Assembly: GCF_007991455.1 (NCBI RefSeq)
Contig: NZ_BJYJ01000006.1
Coordinates: 34,424-98,423 of the forward strand
DNA from: Chryseobacterium hagamense
Lineage (GTDB): Bacteria > Bacteroidota > Bacteroidia > Flavobacteriales > Weeksellaceae
Direction: 5' to 3'
Length of the DNA: 64,000 bases
Numbering within the stretch: the stretch's first letter is position 1; each line of letters opens with the position of its first letter. Both the position numbers and the translations under genes were made by a program. The notes beneath the pieces are model-generated. The model saw only the letters and a program-made list of their open reading frames with translations. It was not told the origin of the DNA and did no database searches. This document shows positions 1 through 9,013 of the stretch, piece after piece.

Positions 1-1
1 T

Positions 2-1531
2 AAGGCATGGGACCTGGAAAACGAGATGAAGCAGATCCTTTCCCAGCTTAAAATTACGGATCTGGAAGCAAAAATGGGAACCCTTTCCGGAGGACAGATC
101 AAAAGGGTTGCCCTGGCCAAGCTGCTTACGGAAACCCGTGCCGAGCACCGCCATACCCTGCTGATCATGGATGAGCCCACCAACCACCTGGACGTGGAAA
201 TGGTGGAATGGCTGGAAAATTATTTAAGCAAAGCAAAAATTACCCTGCTGCTGGTTACCCACGACCGGTATTTCCTCGACAGCGTCTGCGATACGATCTG
301 GGAAATGGAAGACGGGAATCTTTACATGCATAACGGGTCTTATGCAACCTATCTGGAGAATAAAATGATCCGCGAGGACAACCTCAACGCGACCATCGAT
401 AAAGCCAACAACCTCTACCGGAAAGAGCTGGAGTGGATGCGCAGGCAGCCGAAAGCCAGGACCACAAAATCCAAATCGCGGATCGATGCTTTTTACGACA
501 CGGAAAAAGTAGCCAAAACCGATACCCGGAAACAGGGCCTCGAACTGGATTTCGAAATGAAAAGGCTGGGCAGCAAAATCCTGGAGCTCCACCATATCGA
601 TAAAAGTTTCGGAAGCAAAGTGCTGTTGAAAGATTTCAGTTACCAGTTCCAACGGGGCGAAAAAGTAGGAATCGTAGGAAAAAACGGAGCCGGAAAATCG
701 ACCCTGCTGAATATTATCCAGGGATTGGAAAAAGCCGACCGAGGGGAAATCGAAACCGGTGAAACCATCAGCTTCGGCTATTTTTCGCAAAAAGGGCTTA
801 CTTATAAAGAAAACGAAAGAGTCATCGATTTTATTAAAGAAGTGGCGGAGTATTACCCTTTGGCCAATGGCAAAAGCCTTTCGGCATCGCAGTTCCTGAG
901 ACTGTTTTTATTTGACGACCAGACGCAGTACTCTCCTATTTCCAAACTGTCCGGTGGAGAGAAAAGAAGGCTGCATCTTATGTATATCCTGTACCAGAAC
1001 CCGAACTTCCTGATTTTTGATGAACCGACGAATGACCTGGATCTTCCGACTTTAACGGTGCTGGAAAATTTCCTGCAGCAGTTCCAGGGTTCACTGATCA
1101 TCGTTTCCCACGACCGTTATTTTATGGACCGGATCGTAGATCATATCCTGGCCTTTGAAGGCGAAGGAAAGATCCGTGATTTTACCGGTAATTTCTCGGA
1201 ATACCGTGAAGCGAAAAGCAAGGAAGATGCATTGGAAAAATCGGCTGCGGCAAAACCGGAACCTGTAAAAGAAACGGCTCAGGCTGTGAATACTCCTAAT
1301 GCCTCCAAAAAGAAAAGGCTTTCCTTCAAGGAACAGCGCGAACTGGAAACCATTGAAAAAGAAATGCCCGAACTGGAAGAACAACGGGCAAAAATCATGG
1401 ATCAGCTTAATAATGAAAGCGATTACGAAAAAATTTCAAAGCTTTCCGCAGACCTGGAAAACATTTCCGGCAAACTGGAAGACCATGAAATGCGCTGGCT
1501 GGAACTTCAGGAGATGCTGGGAGAAGCCTGA
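2..1531 (+). CDS. ABC-F ATPase, Uup-like, 5' truncated by window edge
   Basis: The reading frame is open from base 2, so the gene starts upstream and the first in-frame ATG (26) is internal. ABC-F proteins are soluble twin-ATPase proteins that act on ribosomes or DNA intermediates; they have no membrane domain. Seen: the end of the first ATPase domain (signature LSGGQ, Walker B with DEPTNHLD, switch histidine in THDRYF), a charged helical linker, then a complete second domain (Walker A GKNGAGKST, signature LSGGE, Walker B FDEPTNDLD, SHDRYF). A Lys/Ala-rich hinge and a terminal Glu-rich coiled coil follow, which is the layout of the Uup C-terminal DNA-binding domain. About 120-130 N-terminal residues are missing compared with the usual ~620-640. 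The Uup assignment is family-level; another ABC-F subfamily is possible. Confidence 0.9.
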   Translation, partial: KAWDLENEMKQILSQLKITDLEAKMGTLSGGQIKRVALAKLLTETRAEHRHTLLIMDEPTNHLDVEMVEWLENYLSKAKITLLLVTHDRYFLDSVCDTIWEMEDGNLYMHNGSYATYLENKMIREDNLNATIDKANNLYRKELEWMRRQPKARTTKSKSRIDAFYDTEKVAKTDTRKQGLELDFEMKRLGSKILELHHIDKSFGSKVLLKDFSYQFQRGEKVGIVGKNGAGKSTLLNIIQGLEKADRGEIETGETISFGYFSQKGLTYKENERVIDFIKEVAEYYPLANGKSLSASQFLRLFLFDDQTQYSPISKLSGGEKRRLHLMYILYQNPNFLIFDEPTNDLDLPTLTVLENFLQQFQGSLIIVSHDRYFMDRIVDHILAFEGEGKIRDFTGNFSEYREAKSKEDALEKSAAAKPEPVKETAQAVNTPNASKKKRLSFKEQRELETIEKEMPELEEQRAKIMDQLNNESDYEKISKLSADLENISGKLEDHEMRWLELQEMLGEA

Positions 1532-1578
1532 TGGGTTTGAGTGTTTTGGAGCGGAAGCGTTTGAGCGTTTGAGGGTAT

Positions 1579-1609
1579 GAGAATAAAATTTATTCTGAAT
1601 TTTATTCTC
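1579..1609. terminator. Perfect 12-bp hairpin between convergent genes
   Basis: GAGAATAAAATT (1579-1590) pairs perfectly with AATTTTATTCTC (1598-1609) across a 7-nt loop. It lies between the end of the ABC-F gene and the converging oxidoreductase, so it probably ends transcription from both sides. It is centred in a larger low-complexity inverted region of GTTTGAG and CTCAAAC words (about 1534-1665). Confidence 0.6.
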
Positions 1610-1721
1610 AAAAAAACTCAAACTCTATTAACCTTAAACTTTATAACACTCAAACACTCCAACCCCTATCACTGTCTGATACCATCACCCCAAAAACTCG
1701 CAGGCTCAAACGCCCTAACTT

Positions 1722-2777
1722 CTAAAGATAAACCACCCGCTCACCCGCGGCACTTTCCAGGGCAGCATCGATGATTTTCATATTTCTGATGATTTCTCCG
1801 GCCGGTGACGGCAGAGCATACCCGAAGACGATAAATTCGTAAATCTGCTGGTAATAATTCATATAATTGCCGGGCTCGCTGGAAGTGGATGTTCTTTCGG
1901 TTTCTTTATTTTCATTTAAAAAATTCAGGATTCCGTCGGCTTCTTTCAGTGGCCGTGTCCAGTCTTCACCGTAGGCAGGAATACTCCCTGCAACCAGCTC
2001 ATTCTCCTGATCATCGGATCTTTCCTGCAAAAAGCTGCCCTTTTCCCCATGGATGGCATAGGCATAATGGGCTTCTTTGGTAAATACGGAAGATTTTAAT
2101 CTTACCCGGAGATCGTTTTGATAAAATAAAATAATTTCAAAATAATCATTGGCGAATTCTTTTCCTTTCATCGAAAATACGTCAGCAAAAAGCTTTTCCG
2201 GATATCCGAAGTACTGCACCGCCTGATCTATGAGATGCGACCCGAGATCATGAAGCGAACCGGAACCCGCAGCTTCGGGATTTTCCTTATGTGCTTTTCC
2301 GCTAGGATCGGTACGGAACCTGTCGAAACGGATCTCCGCCTCCTTAATGTTCCCCAATCTGCCTTCACTCACGATTTTCTGTACCTGAAGATAATCGCGG
2401 TCGAATCTCCGGTTCTGGTAAACGCTCAGAAACAATCCTTTTTCTTCTGCCAGCAGCACCAGTTGTTCCGCTTCTTCCACATTAACGGCAAAAGGCTTTT
2501 CCACCACGACGTTCTTTCCCGCTTCTAAAGCTTTTTTTACATATTCGAAATGGGTCTGCACCGGAGTATTAACAATAACCAATTCAACATCTGCATTTCG
2601 AAGCATTTCTTCTACCGAACGGTAAAGGGTGGCTTCAGGATACTTTTCCCTGGATTCTTCCCGGCTCCGCTCTACAATGGCCGACAAAGAAAATCCTGGA
2701 TGTTCTTTCAGGAATGGGGCATGGAATACTTTTCCGCTCATTCCGAAGGCACAAAGCCCAACTTTTACTAATTGCAT
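1722..2777 (-). CDS. Gfo/Idh/MocA family NAD(P)-dependent oxidoreductase
   Basis: This is a predicted sugar or polyol dehydrogenase, 351 aa, cytosolic. Seen: an N-terminal Rossmann strand-loop (VKVGLCAFGMSG), the family EKP motif in VVEKPFAVN, and the C-terminal-domain motif GSLHDLGSHLIDQA carrying the conserved Asp/His. The frame is open back to 2981, but that extension has no domain character and overlaps the divergent TonB receptor. ATG at 2777, just before the Rossmann motif, is the sensible start. Known of the family: NAD(P)-linked oxidation or reduction of sugar rings. The substrate cannot be read from the sequence. It is transcribed divergently from the receptor and converges on the ABC-F gene. 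Confidence 0.88.
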   Translation of the reverse strand: MQLVKVGLCAFGMSGKVFHAPFLKEHPGFSLSAIVERSREESREKYPEATLYRSVEEMLRNADVELVIVNTPVQTHFEYVKKALEAGKNVVVEKPFAVNVEEAEQLVLLAEEKGLFLSVYQNRRFDRDYLQVQKIVSEGRLGNIKEAEIRFDRFRTDPSGKAHKENPEAAGSGSLHDLGSHLIDQAVQYFGYPEKLFADVFSMKGKEFANDYFEIILFYQNDLRVRLKSSVFTKEAHYAYAIHGEKGSFLQERSDDQENELVAGSIPAYGEDWTRPLKEADGILNFLNENKETERTSTSSEPGNYMNYYQQIYEFIVFGYALPSPAGEIIRNMKIIDAALESAAGERVVYL

Positions 2778-2875
2778 AAGTCTGTTTTTAACAAATATAT
2801 TTATAAAATTTTTTATTCCCCCGGAATTTCTATTCCGGCAGCCTGAGATCAACTGATAAAAATCATTATTTTTAT

Positions 2876-2906
2876 TTTGAATAAATCTAAATAAACTATA
2901 CATTTG
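2876..2906 (+). promoter_or_regulatory. Bacteroidota-type promoter of the TonB receptor
   Basis: TTTG (2876-2879) and TACATTTG (2899-2906) are 19 nt apart, matching the -33 TTTG / -7 TAnnTTTG consensus of the Bacteroidota primary sigma factor. Transcription would start about 30 nt before the receptor ATG at 2944. Confidence 0.65.
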
Positions 2907-2943
2907 CGGCTTATTTAAAACTCTTCTAAATAATAAACTCAAC

Positions 2944-5223
2944 ATGAAACAGCAGCTGGTAACTTTAGGATTATTATTCACAGCCGTATCCCTAGGGGCA
3001 CAATTGAAAAATGCCGAAGCGGATACCGTACGGATTCAGACCATTGAAGACGTCAACCTTCACAAAACGGGAAATCCGAATAAAGCAAGGCCTATGTCTA
3101 CCAAGTCCAATCTTACGGTGATGGAAACGCCCCAGCCGATCGCTATCGTAACACACGAGATCATCGAGCAGCAGCAGGCCAAGCAGCTGAGCGACGTCCT
3201 GCAGAATGTAAACGGTATTTATATAACGTCTTCCAGAGGAAATTCCCAGGACAGTTTCGGCGGACGCGGTTTCATTTTGGGGAATGATAATATTTTCAAG
3301 AACGGTTCAAGAATTAACAGCGGCGTATTCCCTGAAGTAACGGGGCTGGAAAGGGTTGAGGTTTTAAAAGGGGCAAATGCCATGCTTTACGGAAATACGG
3401 CAGCCGGCGGTGTCATCAATATGATCACCAAGAAACCGAAGTTCAATTTCGGGGGAAGCGTAGGAATGAATGCCGGGAGCTGGAATTCTTACAAGCCTGT
3501 GGTTGATTTTTACGGGCCGCTGTCAAAAAATATAGCTTTCCGGGTGAACGGGGCGTATGAGTATGCAGAAAGTTTCAGAGATGTGGTACAATCGGAAAAA
3601 TACTATTTCAATCCTTCATTTTTGTTTAATCTAAGCGACCGTTCACAATTGATCATTGAAGCAGACTATCTAAAAAATAATTTTACTCCCGATTTCGGGA
3701 TCGGTTCCATCACCGAAAAAGACCAGAGCTACCGCCTGAACGATACGGTTGCCCGGAATGTCTTCTTCGGAACGGACTGGCAGTATCAAAATGTAGAACA
3801 GGCTTCCACCAATGTCACTTTCAATCACCGGTTTGATGAAAAATGGTCTTTGAATGCCACGGCTTCATACCAGAATTACACCAAAGATTATTTTTCTACC
3901 GAAAGGGTACAGTGGATTTACGATACGAAAGATAAGACGGTAGATCCGAACAGGCTGTCGTGGAAAAGACCGTTCGGAAAAACCTACAACGAGCAGAATT
4001 ATACTTCTGCCCAGGTGAACCTCAATGGTGAATTCAGTACCGGAACAATAGGCCATAAGGTACTGATCGGTTCAGATGCCGATTACAGCCAGGCAGACTC
4101 TTATACCTACAATGTCAGTGCACCTGTCAATCTACTATATCTGGATGATCCTTCTACGTGGGGCAGTGTTGATATGCCAAATGCGGTTGGTAATACAAAA
4201 AGCAGGATCAATACAAGAAGAATCGGTGTTTATGCACAGGATTTTATCAGCTTGACCAAACAGTTTAAGGTAATTGCCGGATTAAGATGGTCTTATGTAG
4301 AAAATATGCCGACCATCATGACCCGCTTAACGACAAACGAAAAGTCTGAGGTTGCCAATTCATCCACATCCAATACGGCATTTTCTCCAAAAGTAGGAAT
4401 CGTCTATATGCCGAATGACAATTTTTCAGCATTTGCCACCTATACCAATTCATTCGTTGCCAATACAGGATATACTTCCGATCAGTTCAATACGGTAAAT
4501 ACGAGTGTACCCACACAGGTTGAAAGCCAATTAAATGGCCTTTCCAGATTAAGTATAAAACCCACTACCGTAGAGCAATATGAAATCGGATTCAAGAAAA
4601 ACCTGTGGAATAATGCCTTGGCGGTAAATGTAACAGCTTACCAGATTATGTACAATAATTATTACCAGACTTACTGGTATCTCGGACAAAACGGGCAGCC
4701 TCTCACTTCCCAAGACACCAATCTCAAAGAATTTGCAGGAAAAATGAGGAGCCGTGGTGCTGAACTGGACATTACAGGAAACCCGACAGAAAACATTTCG
4801 ATCATCGGAGGTTTTTCTTATAACAATTCGGTATACATAGATACTCCGGAAAAAGGATATGTTGAAAATCAGAGGTTGGTAAGAACGCCTGCTACCACTG
4901 CCAATGCGTCTGTGTTTTATAAATTCACGAATTATGCAAAAGGCTTGAAAGTAGGTGCCGGGATTTATTACATCGGTGACCGGATTGCAGGCTGGAATGA
5001 TACCAAATCTACCAACACAAGCAGGAATAATGTAAGCCGAATGTTTGACCTTAAGGATTATACCACGGTTTCCCTTTCCCTGGGATATGAATGGAGTAAA
5101 TTTTCCGTTCAGGCAAAGGTCGGAAACCTTTTCGATGTGATCAACTACAATGTTCATGAGAACTATTCCGTGAATCCGATTACGCCGAGAAATTATTATT
5201 TTACCCTGACGTACAAACTCTGA
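2944..5223 (+). CDS. TonB-dependent siderophore receptor
   Basis: A 759-aa outer-membrane transporter, probably for a ferric siderophore. Seen: a signal peptide (MKQQLVTLGLLFTAVSLGAQ), then a plug domain at about residues 55-165 with the typical runs PQPIAIVT, LSDVLQNVNGIY, GGRGF and VLKGANAMLYGNTAAGGVIN. A barrel of about 590 residues ends in an aromatic terminal strand (YYFTLTYKL). There is no N-terminal carboxypeptidase-like or STN extension of the SusC kind, so it belongs to the FhuA/FhuE/FoxA-like siderophore group. Energy would come from TonB-ExbBD encoded elsewhere. The PepSY-type membrane protein 88 bp downstream on the same strand suggests a receptor-reductase unit. The ligand cannot be read from the sequence, and no iron-regulator box was identified. 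Confidence 0.92.
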   Translation: MKQQLVTLGLLFTAVSLGAQLKNAEADTVRIQTIEDVNLHKTGNPNKARPMSTKSNLTVMETPQPIAIVTHEIIEQQQAKQLSDVLQNVNGIYITSSRGNSQDSFGGRGFILGNDNIFKNGSRINSGVFPEVTGLERVEVLKGANAMLYGNTAAGGVINMITKKPKFNFGGSVGMNAGSWNSYKPVVDFYGPLSKNIAFRVNGAYEYAESFRDVVQSEKYYFNPSFLFNLSDRSQLIIEADYLKNNFTPDFGIGSITEKDQSYRLNDTVARNVFFGTDWQYQNVEQASTNVTFNHRFDEKWSLNATASYQNYTKDYFSTERVQWIYDTKDKTVDPNRLSWKRPFGKTYNEQNYTSAQVNLNGEFSTGTIGHKVLIGSDADYSQADSYTYNVSAPVNLLYLDDPSTWGSVDMPNAVGNTKSRINTRRIGVYAQDFISLTKQFKVIAGLRWSYVENMPTIMTRLTTNEKSEVANSSTSNTAFSPKVGIVYMPNDNFSAFATYTNSFVANTGYTSDQFNTVNTSVPTQVESQLNGLSRLSIKPTTVEQYEIGFKKNLWNNALAVNVTAYQIMYNNYYQTYWYLGQNGQPLTSQDTNLKEFAGKMRSRGAELDITGNPTENISIIGGFSYNNSVYIDTPEKGYVENQRLVRTPATTANASVFYKFTNYAKGLKVGAGIYYIGDRIAGWNDTKSTNTSRNNVSRMFDLKDYTTVSLSLGYEWSKFSVQAKVGNLFDVINYNVHENYSVNPITPRNYYFTLTYKL

Positions 5224-5311
5224 AAACAGAACTAGAATAATTTCTTCAATCAAAGTGGGAATTGCAATTTTGCAGTTTCCACTTTTGAAATTTAAAACAA
5301 ACAAATAAGAT

Positions 5312-5827
5312 ATGGATAAGATTAAAGACACACGAAGTTTTATGAGGGTTACCCACCGTTACCTGGGCTATTTCCTTGCCGGGATTATGGCCGTTTATGC
5401 GGTAAGCGGGGTTTTGCTGGTCTACCGGGACACGGATTTCCTGAAAAAAGAAAAAAATTATGACAAAATTATCGGCAAAAACCTGGATGAAAAAGCTTTA
5501 GGAAAAGAATTAAAAATAAAAAACCTGGAAGTGCAGAAAACAGAAGGTAATGTTCTAAAATTCAAGCAGGGAACCTACGATTCAGCTACAGGACAGGCAA
5601 GGTATACCAAAAAGGAACTGCCCTTCCTGCTGGACAAAATGACAAAGCTTCATAAATCCCAGTCCAAAGACACCCTATCGCCGCTTAATACATTTTTCGG
5701 GATTTCATTATTCTTTTTTGTGATCTCCAGTTTCTGGATGTTCAACCCTAAGACAAAAGCGTTCAAGAGGGGAATGATTTTTACGGTGGCAGGATTGGCC
5801 GTTGCCGTTATCCTGCTGCTTGTCTGA
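5312..5827 (+). CDS. PepSY-associated TM helix protein
   Basis: A 171-aa inner-membrane protein. Seen: an N-terminal helix with the family pattern RVTHRYLGYFLAGIMAVYAVSG (about residues 13-36), a Lys-rich extracytoplasmic segment of about 90 residues, and two C-terminal helices (FGISLFFFVISSFWMF and MIFTVAGLAVAVILLLV). Proteins with this helix include ferric-siderophore reductases such as FoxB, which release iron after uptake. This one is much shorter than FoxB-type reductases. It follows the siderophore receptor on the same strand, probably in one transcript, so a role in iron release or membrane electron transfer is likely but inferred. Confidence 0.8.
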   Translation: MDKIKDTRSFMRVTHRYLGYFLAGIMAVYAVSGVLLVYRDTDFLKKEKNYDKIIGKNLDEKALGKELKIKNLEVQKTEGNVLKFKQGTYDSATGQARYTKKELPFLLDKMTKLHKSQSKDTLSPLNTFFGISLFFFVISSFWMFNPKTKAFKRGMIFTVAGLAVAVILLLV

Positions 5828-5980
5828 ATGCCCATCGCCAGACAGAATGTATTATAGGATGTGGTATCCCCGAAATTGGTTTTAATTATGTTCAATTCAC
5901 TACATAAGGATGAGTATGGCACATTTATTGTTTTTCTGAAACCACAAATGATAAGCATTTAAACATTAAAATAATAAATT

Positions 5981-6571
5981 ATGAAAAAGTTAATTTTATC
6001 AGGAATATTAGCAGTTGCTGGTTTGACAACTACTGCCAATGCACAGATCCAAAGAGGAAACTGGATGGTAGGAAGCAGCCTTTTGACCAGTAATTTCGGA
6101 TTGAACACAGGAGGTGGTTATAACATTGCTATCCAGCCAAAAGCGGCTTATTTTATTGAAGATAATGTAGCTGTCGGTGGTTATGTAAATCTGGGAGTAA
6201 GCAAAGTAACAAACGGAAGCCCTACAAGATTTGATTATGCAGTAGGAGGTTTAGGACGTTATTATCTGTCTCCGGGAGAAAAAGGAGTGGATAACTTATT
6301 AAACCACGGTCGTTGGTTCTTCGAAGGAAATTTGGGAGTAGGAGGATCTTCTGTTGAAAACGGAATTTCTACCAGCGGTCTTGATTTCGGTGTTGGTCCT
6401 GGATATTCTTACTTTATTACACCGAACATCGGGGTAGAAGGATTGGTAAAATATCAGGGGCAGGCAGGATTCGGAAGCGAAGGCTTAAACTCGAATATTA
6501 CTTTCAACGTTGGTTTCAGCATCTTTATTCCATCTTCAAAAGGAAGAGACGTTGTAAACGATGTAAGATAA
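5981..6571 (+). CDS. Outer-membrane beta-barrel protein
   Basis: 196 aa. Seen: a signal peptide cut after TTTANAQ (about residue 22), then alternating beta strands rich in Gly and aromatic residues (GGYNIAIQPKAAYF, VAVGGYVNLGV, GRWFFEGNLGVGGS, GLDFGVGPGYSYF), ending in FNVGFSIFIP. This fits the OmpA-like or OMP_b-brl barrel proteins common in Flavobacteriia. No peptidoglycan-binding domain follows, so it is a bare 8-stranded-type barrel. Function unknown. It converges on the peroxiredoxin with a shared terminator. Confidence 0.8.
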   Translation: MKKLILSGILAVAGLTTTANAQIQRGNWMVGSSLLTSNFGLNTGGGYNIAIQPKAAYFIEDNVAVGGYVNLGVSKVTNGSPTRFDYAVGGLGRYYLSPGEKGVDNLLNHGRWFFEGNLGVGGSSVENGISTSGLDFGVGPGYSYFITPNIGVEGLVKYQGQAGFGSEGLNSNITFNVGFSIFIPSSKGRDVVNDVR

Positions 6572-6613
6572 AAAGAAGCAATCACTTCACACTCACTATA
6601 TACTTTAGTAATG

Positions 6614-6647
6614 AAATCGTCCCGGGAAGAAATTTCCGGGACGATTT
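6614..6647. terminator. Bidirectional terminator hairpin
   Basis: AAATCGTCCCGG (6614-6625) pairs perfectly with CCGGGACGATTT (6636-6647) around a 10-nt A-rich loop. It sits between the convergent barrel and peroxiredoxin genes. Confidence 0.75.
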
Positions 6648-6686
6648 TCGTACAAATTAAAACTAAACTATAAAAAATCAAATAAA

Positions 6687-7322
6687 TCATGTATTCGGTT
6701 GGGGCGTATATCTCAGATACGGCTTTACTTCGGTTACGCCTTTCGGGAAGATTTTTCTGGCCTCTTCCGTAGAAACCGAAGGCGGAACAATCACATCGTC
6801 GCCATCCTGCCAGTTTACCGGCGTAGCAATTTTATGGGAATCCACGAGCTGCAGGGAATCCAGAACCCTCAGGATTTCATTGAAATTGCGTCCTGTGGAA
6901 GCAGGATAGGTAATAATCAGCCTCACTTTCTTTTCAGGATCAATGATCAGTAAAGAACGGACAGTTGCCGTTGCCGAAGCATTCGGATGAATAAAGTCGT
7001 ACAGTTCGGAAATCTTTCTGTCCTTATCCGCTATAATCGGAAACTGTACATCTGTCTCCTGGGTTTCATTAATATCTCTGATCCAGTTCCGGTGGTCTTC
7101 TACTCCGTCTACACTCAGGGCAATTACTTTTGTCCCTCTTTTATCAAATTCCTCTTTCAGTCTGGAAGTATAACCCAGCTCTGTAGTGCAGACCGGGGTG
7201 TAATCTGCAGGATGCGAAAATAAAATCCCCCAGGAATCTCCCAGGTAATCGTAGAAATGAAGATCTCCTGCAGAAGTTTCTGCCTGGAAATCGGGTGCGG
7301 TGTCTCCTAGTTTGATTGACAT
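6687..7322 (-). CDS. 1-Cys peroxiredoxin (Prx6 type)
   Basis: Reduces hydrogen peroxide and organic hydroperoxides in the cytosol. 211 aa, the usual length for the Prx6 group. Seen: the active-site motif HPADYTPVCTTE with the peroxidatic cysteine at residue 45, the downstream Arg in SLLIIDPEKKVRLI, and the long C-terminal region (NWQDGDDVIVPPSVS, then PYLRYTPQP) that separates Prx6 from 2-Cys AhpC. No resolving-cysteine motif of the VCP kind is present near the C-terminus. It is a single gene with its own good promoter, divergent from the MscS channel. No oxidative-stress operator was recognised. Confidence 0.93.
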   Translation of the reverse strand: MSIKLGDTAPDFQAETSAGDLHFYDYLGDSWGILFSHPADYTPVCTTELGYTSRLKEEFDKRGTKVIALSVDGVEDHRNWIRDINETQETDVQFPIIADKDRKISELYDFIHPNASATATVRSLLIIDPEKKVRLIITYPASTGRNFNEILRVLDSLQLVDSHKIATPVNWQDGDDVIVPPSVSTEEARKIFPKGVTEVKPYLRYTPQPNT

Positions 7323-7345
7323 AATATTTTGTTCTTATTAGTCTA

Positions 7346-7377
7346 CAAATTTAGTAGAGTTTTTGAAACTGGCAAAA
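7346..7377 (-). promoter_or_regulatory. Promoter of the peroxiredoxin gene
   Basis: On the minus strand TTTTG (7377-7373), 19 nt, then TAAATTTG (7353-7346) gives a full match to the Bacteroidota -33/-7 consensus. The -7 element ends 23 nt before the ATG. Confidence 0.75.
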
Positions 7378-7420
7378 TTTTTGTTTAAAAATTGTATCTT
7401 TAATCAAATTTTTTTTTAGC

Positions 7421-8308
7421 ATGAAGGAAGGCACTCTCGGATATATTGATGTGGTGTACCGGGTTTTGGAAAACTGGTACCTGAAATTTGCAGAACTTAC
7501 CCCCAAACTCGTCGTCGGAATTCTGGTGTTCTCACTGTTTCTTATCACCAGTAAATATCTGAGTAAGGCTGCCGTCAAACTTTTCCATAAGCTGTTTCCT
7601 AAAAGCAAAAGAGAAAGTTCCCTGGTGACAACCATCAGTATCTTCCGTTTTCTGATCATGATTATGGGAACATTCATTGCGCTGGAGATTATGGGATTCA
7701 GTGGCTTCCTCTGGAAGTTTATCGGAAGTTTAGGAGTAGCCGGGGTTATTGCCGGGGTTGCGCTGAAGGATCTCGTCTCCAGTATATTCTCCGGAATGCT
7801 GATCGGGATTGACAAAGCCTTTAAAATCGGAGACTATATCAGTATCGGAAATAATTCAGGTACCGTGATGGAAATCGGTTTCCTGACGACGAAAATCATC
7901 AGTGACGACGGGAAGAAAGTCTACATCCCGAATCAGGTGATCTTCAACGCTCCGTTCTCCAACATCAGTGCGTCGCCGCAGCGGAAAATCATTCTCAATT
8001 TTGAAATTCCGGCAGATCAGGACATCAACAAAGCCCGTGTCATTGCTTCCGAAATTCTTCAGGAACTTCATGATATTGACCGTCCTGAAGCTTCGGAAGT
8101 TATTTTCACCGACCTGAAACAGGGGGTTTTTACCTTACAGGTTAAATTCTGGATGACTGTGGGAGCCAATATGGGGGTCCTGAAAAGCAAAGCATTCCTT
8201 AAGATCAAGGAAAGGCTGGATCAAAGCGGCATTCAGCTGGTAACCCCCACCAGCATCAGCATCGCAGACGGAAATTCCTCAGCACTGCTGAATAATCAGC
8301 AACAGTAA
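7421..8308 (+). CDS. Small-conductance mechanosensitive channel (MscS family)
   Basis: Inner-membrane channel that opens under membrane tension and protects against hypo-osmotic shock. 295 aa, close to E. coli MscS (286). Seen: three membrane helices (about residues 25-45, 67-90, 95-125), with the pore helix rich in Gly/Ala (GSLGVAGVIAGVALKDLVSSIFSG). The beta domain follows (FKIGDYISIGNNSGTVMEIGFLTTKI, then YIPNQVIFNAPFSNIS) and then the alpha/beta C-terminal domain. It is monocistronic, followed by its own terminator and divergent from the peroxiredoxin. Confidence 0.92.
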   Translation: MKEGTLGYIDVVYRVLENWYLKFAELTPKLVVGILVFSLFLITSKYLSKAAVKLFHKLFPKSKRESSLVTTISIFRFLIMIMGTFIALEIMGFSGFLWKFIGSLGVAGVIAGVALKDLVSSIFSGMLIGIDKAFKIGDYISIGNNSGTVMEIGFLTTKIISDDGKKVYIPNQVIFNAPFSNISASPQRKIILNFEIPADQDINKARVIASEILQELHDIDRPEASEVIFTDLKQGVFTLQVKFWMTVGANMGVLKSKAFLKIKERLDQSGIQLVTPTSISIADGNSSALLNNQQQ

Positions 8309-8332
8309 TTCTCCTCAATAAATATGAATTAT

Positions 8333-8361
8333 AAAAGCAGCCTGTGACGAGACTGCTTTTT
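8333..8361 (+). terminator. Terminator after mscS-like gene
   Basis: AAAAGCAG (8333-8340) pairs with CTGCTTTT (8353-8360), followed by a further T. The converging small gene ends at 8417, so it may serve both directions. Confidence 0.65.
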
Positions 8362-8416
8362 AAATAATTGGTGCATTACTGATAATCTTAAGCTATTTGA
8401 CGGCATGACCAGCCGG

Positions 8417-8908
8417 TTATTTTTCCGGCATTTTCCGATCATAACGAACGTTGTCCTTAGCAGGCATTTTTATAGTATCCGGGTCTTCCGGAATAACGGT
8501 TTCACCTATGATAACATCTTTGTTACGGATACTGTCCTGTTCCGTATCCGAAACGATCAGACCTGTAGTTCTGAAGTCTTCGTGCTTTTTCGAACAACCG
8601 GCCAGAAAAAGAATGAAAGACAACATGCCCAGTAAAATGCTGCTGTTCCGTAATGCTGAAGGCAGATACCCGAAGAGTGGATTACCTACTTTTCCGGAAT
8701 TCCGAACCGGATCCAGCTGTACGGTATAAAATCGTCCACAGGTTTTCTCATTTTTTCTTTCGGCTAAAATCTGACGGACTTCGGACGGTGTTTTCTGCGT
8801 AAAATCAATTACACATTTGTTGCAAACCGCACAGAAGCGGCCCTTTTCAAAGGGAGTCATACGGTCCCAGTCTTCAGAACAGGGATCCGGAATGTTTATC
8901 TTTTCCAT
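8417..8908 (-). CDS. Hypothetical protein with N-terminal Cys motif and a membrane/lipoprotein-like segment
   Basis: 163 aa, function unknown. The N-terminus (IPDPCSEDW, MTPFEKGRFCAVCNKCVIDFT) has a C-x(n)-CxxCxxC arrangement that resembles a small metal-binding head seen on many Flavobacteriia proteins. That resemblance is from memory, not a search. A hydrophobic segment follows at about residues 88-108 (ILLGMLSFILFLAGCSKK). It looks like a lipoprotein signal but is internal, so it more likely acts as a membrane anchor. The acidic, disordered C-terminus (DTEQDSIRNKD, PEDPDTIK) would lie outside the membrane. It is a single gene with no obvious partner. Confidence 0.7.
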   Translation of the reverse strand: MEKINIPDPCSEDWDRMTPFEKGRFCAVCNKCVIDFTQKTPSEVRQILAERKNEKTCGRFYTVQLDPVRNSGKVGNPLFGYLPSALRNSSILLGMLSFILFLAGCSKKHEDFRTTGLIVSDTEQDSIRNKDVIIGETVIPEDPDTIKMPAKDNVRYDRKMPEK

Positions 8909-9013
8909 GATGTAAGTTTTTTTTAAATTATAAAATTTGAACCCATGGTTCTATCATCTTAAACTTAAAAATTACAAATTTCGTATATCTGATTTCAAAA
9001 CAGGCCCCTGCCT

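Noticed and set aside
224..790. 188-aa minus-strand frame under the ABC-F gene
   Set aside because: It lies wholly antisense to a well-supported gene and has no domain character.
2778..2981. N-terminal extension of the oxidoreductase frame to 2981
   Set aside because: It overlaps the TonB receptor start and promoter and precedes the Rossmann motif with low-complexity text. ATG 2777 is better.
4549..5331. 260-aa minus-strand frame
   Set aside because: Antisense to the TonB receptor and the start of the PepSY gene; no recognisable protein features.
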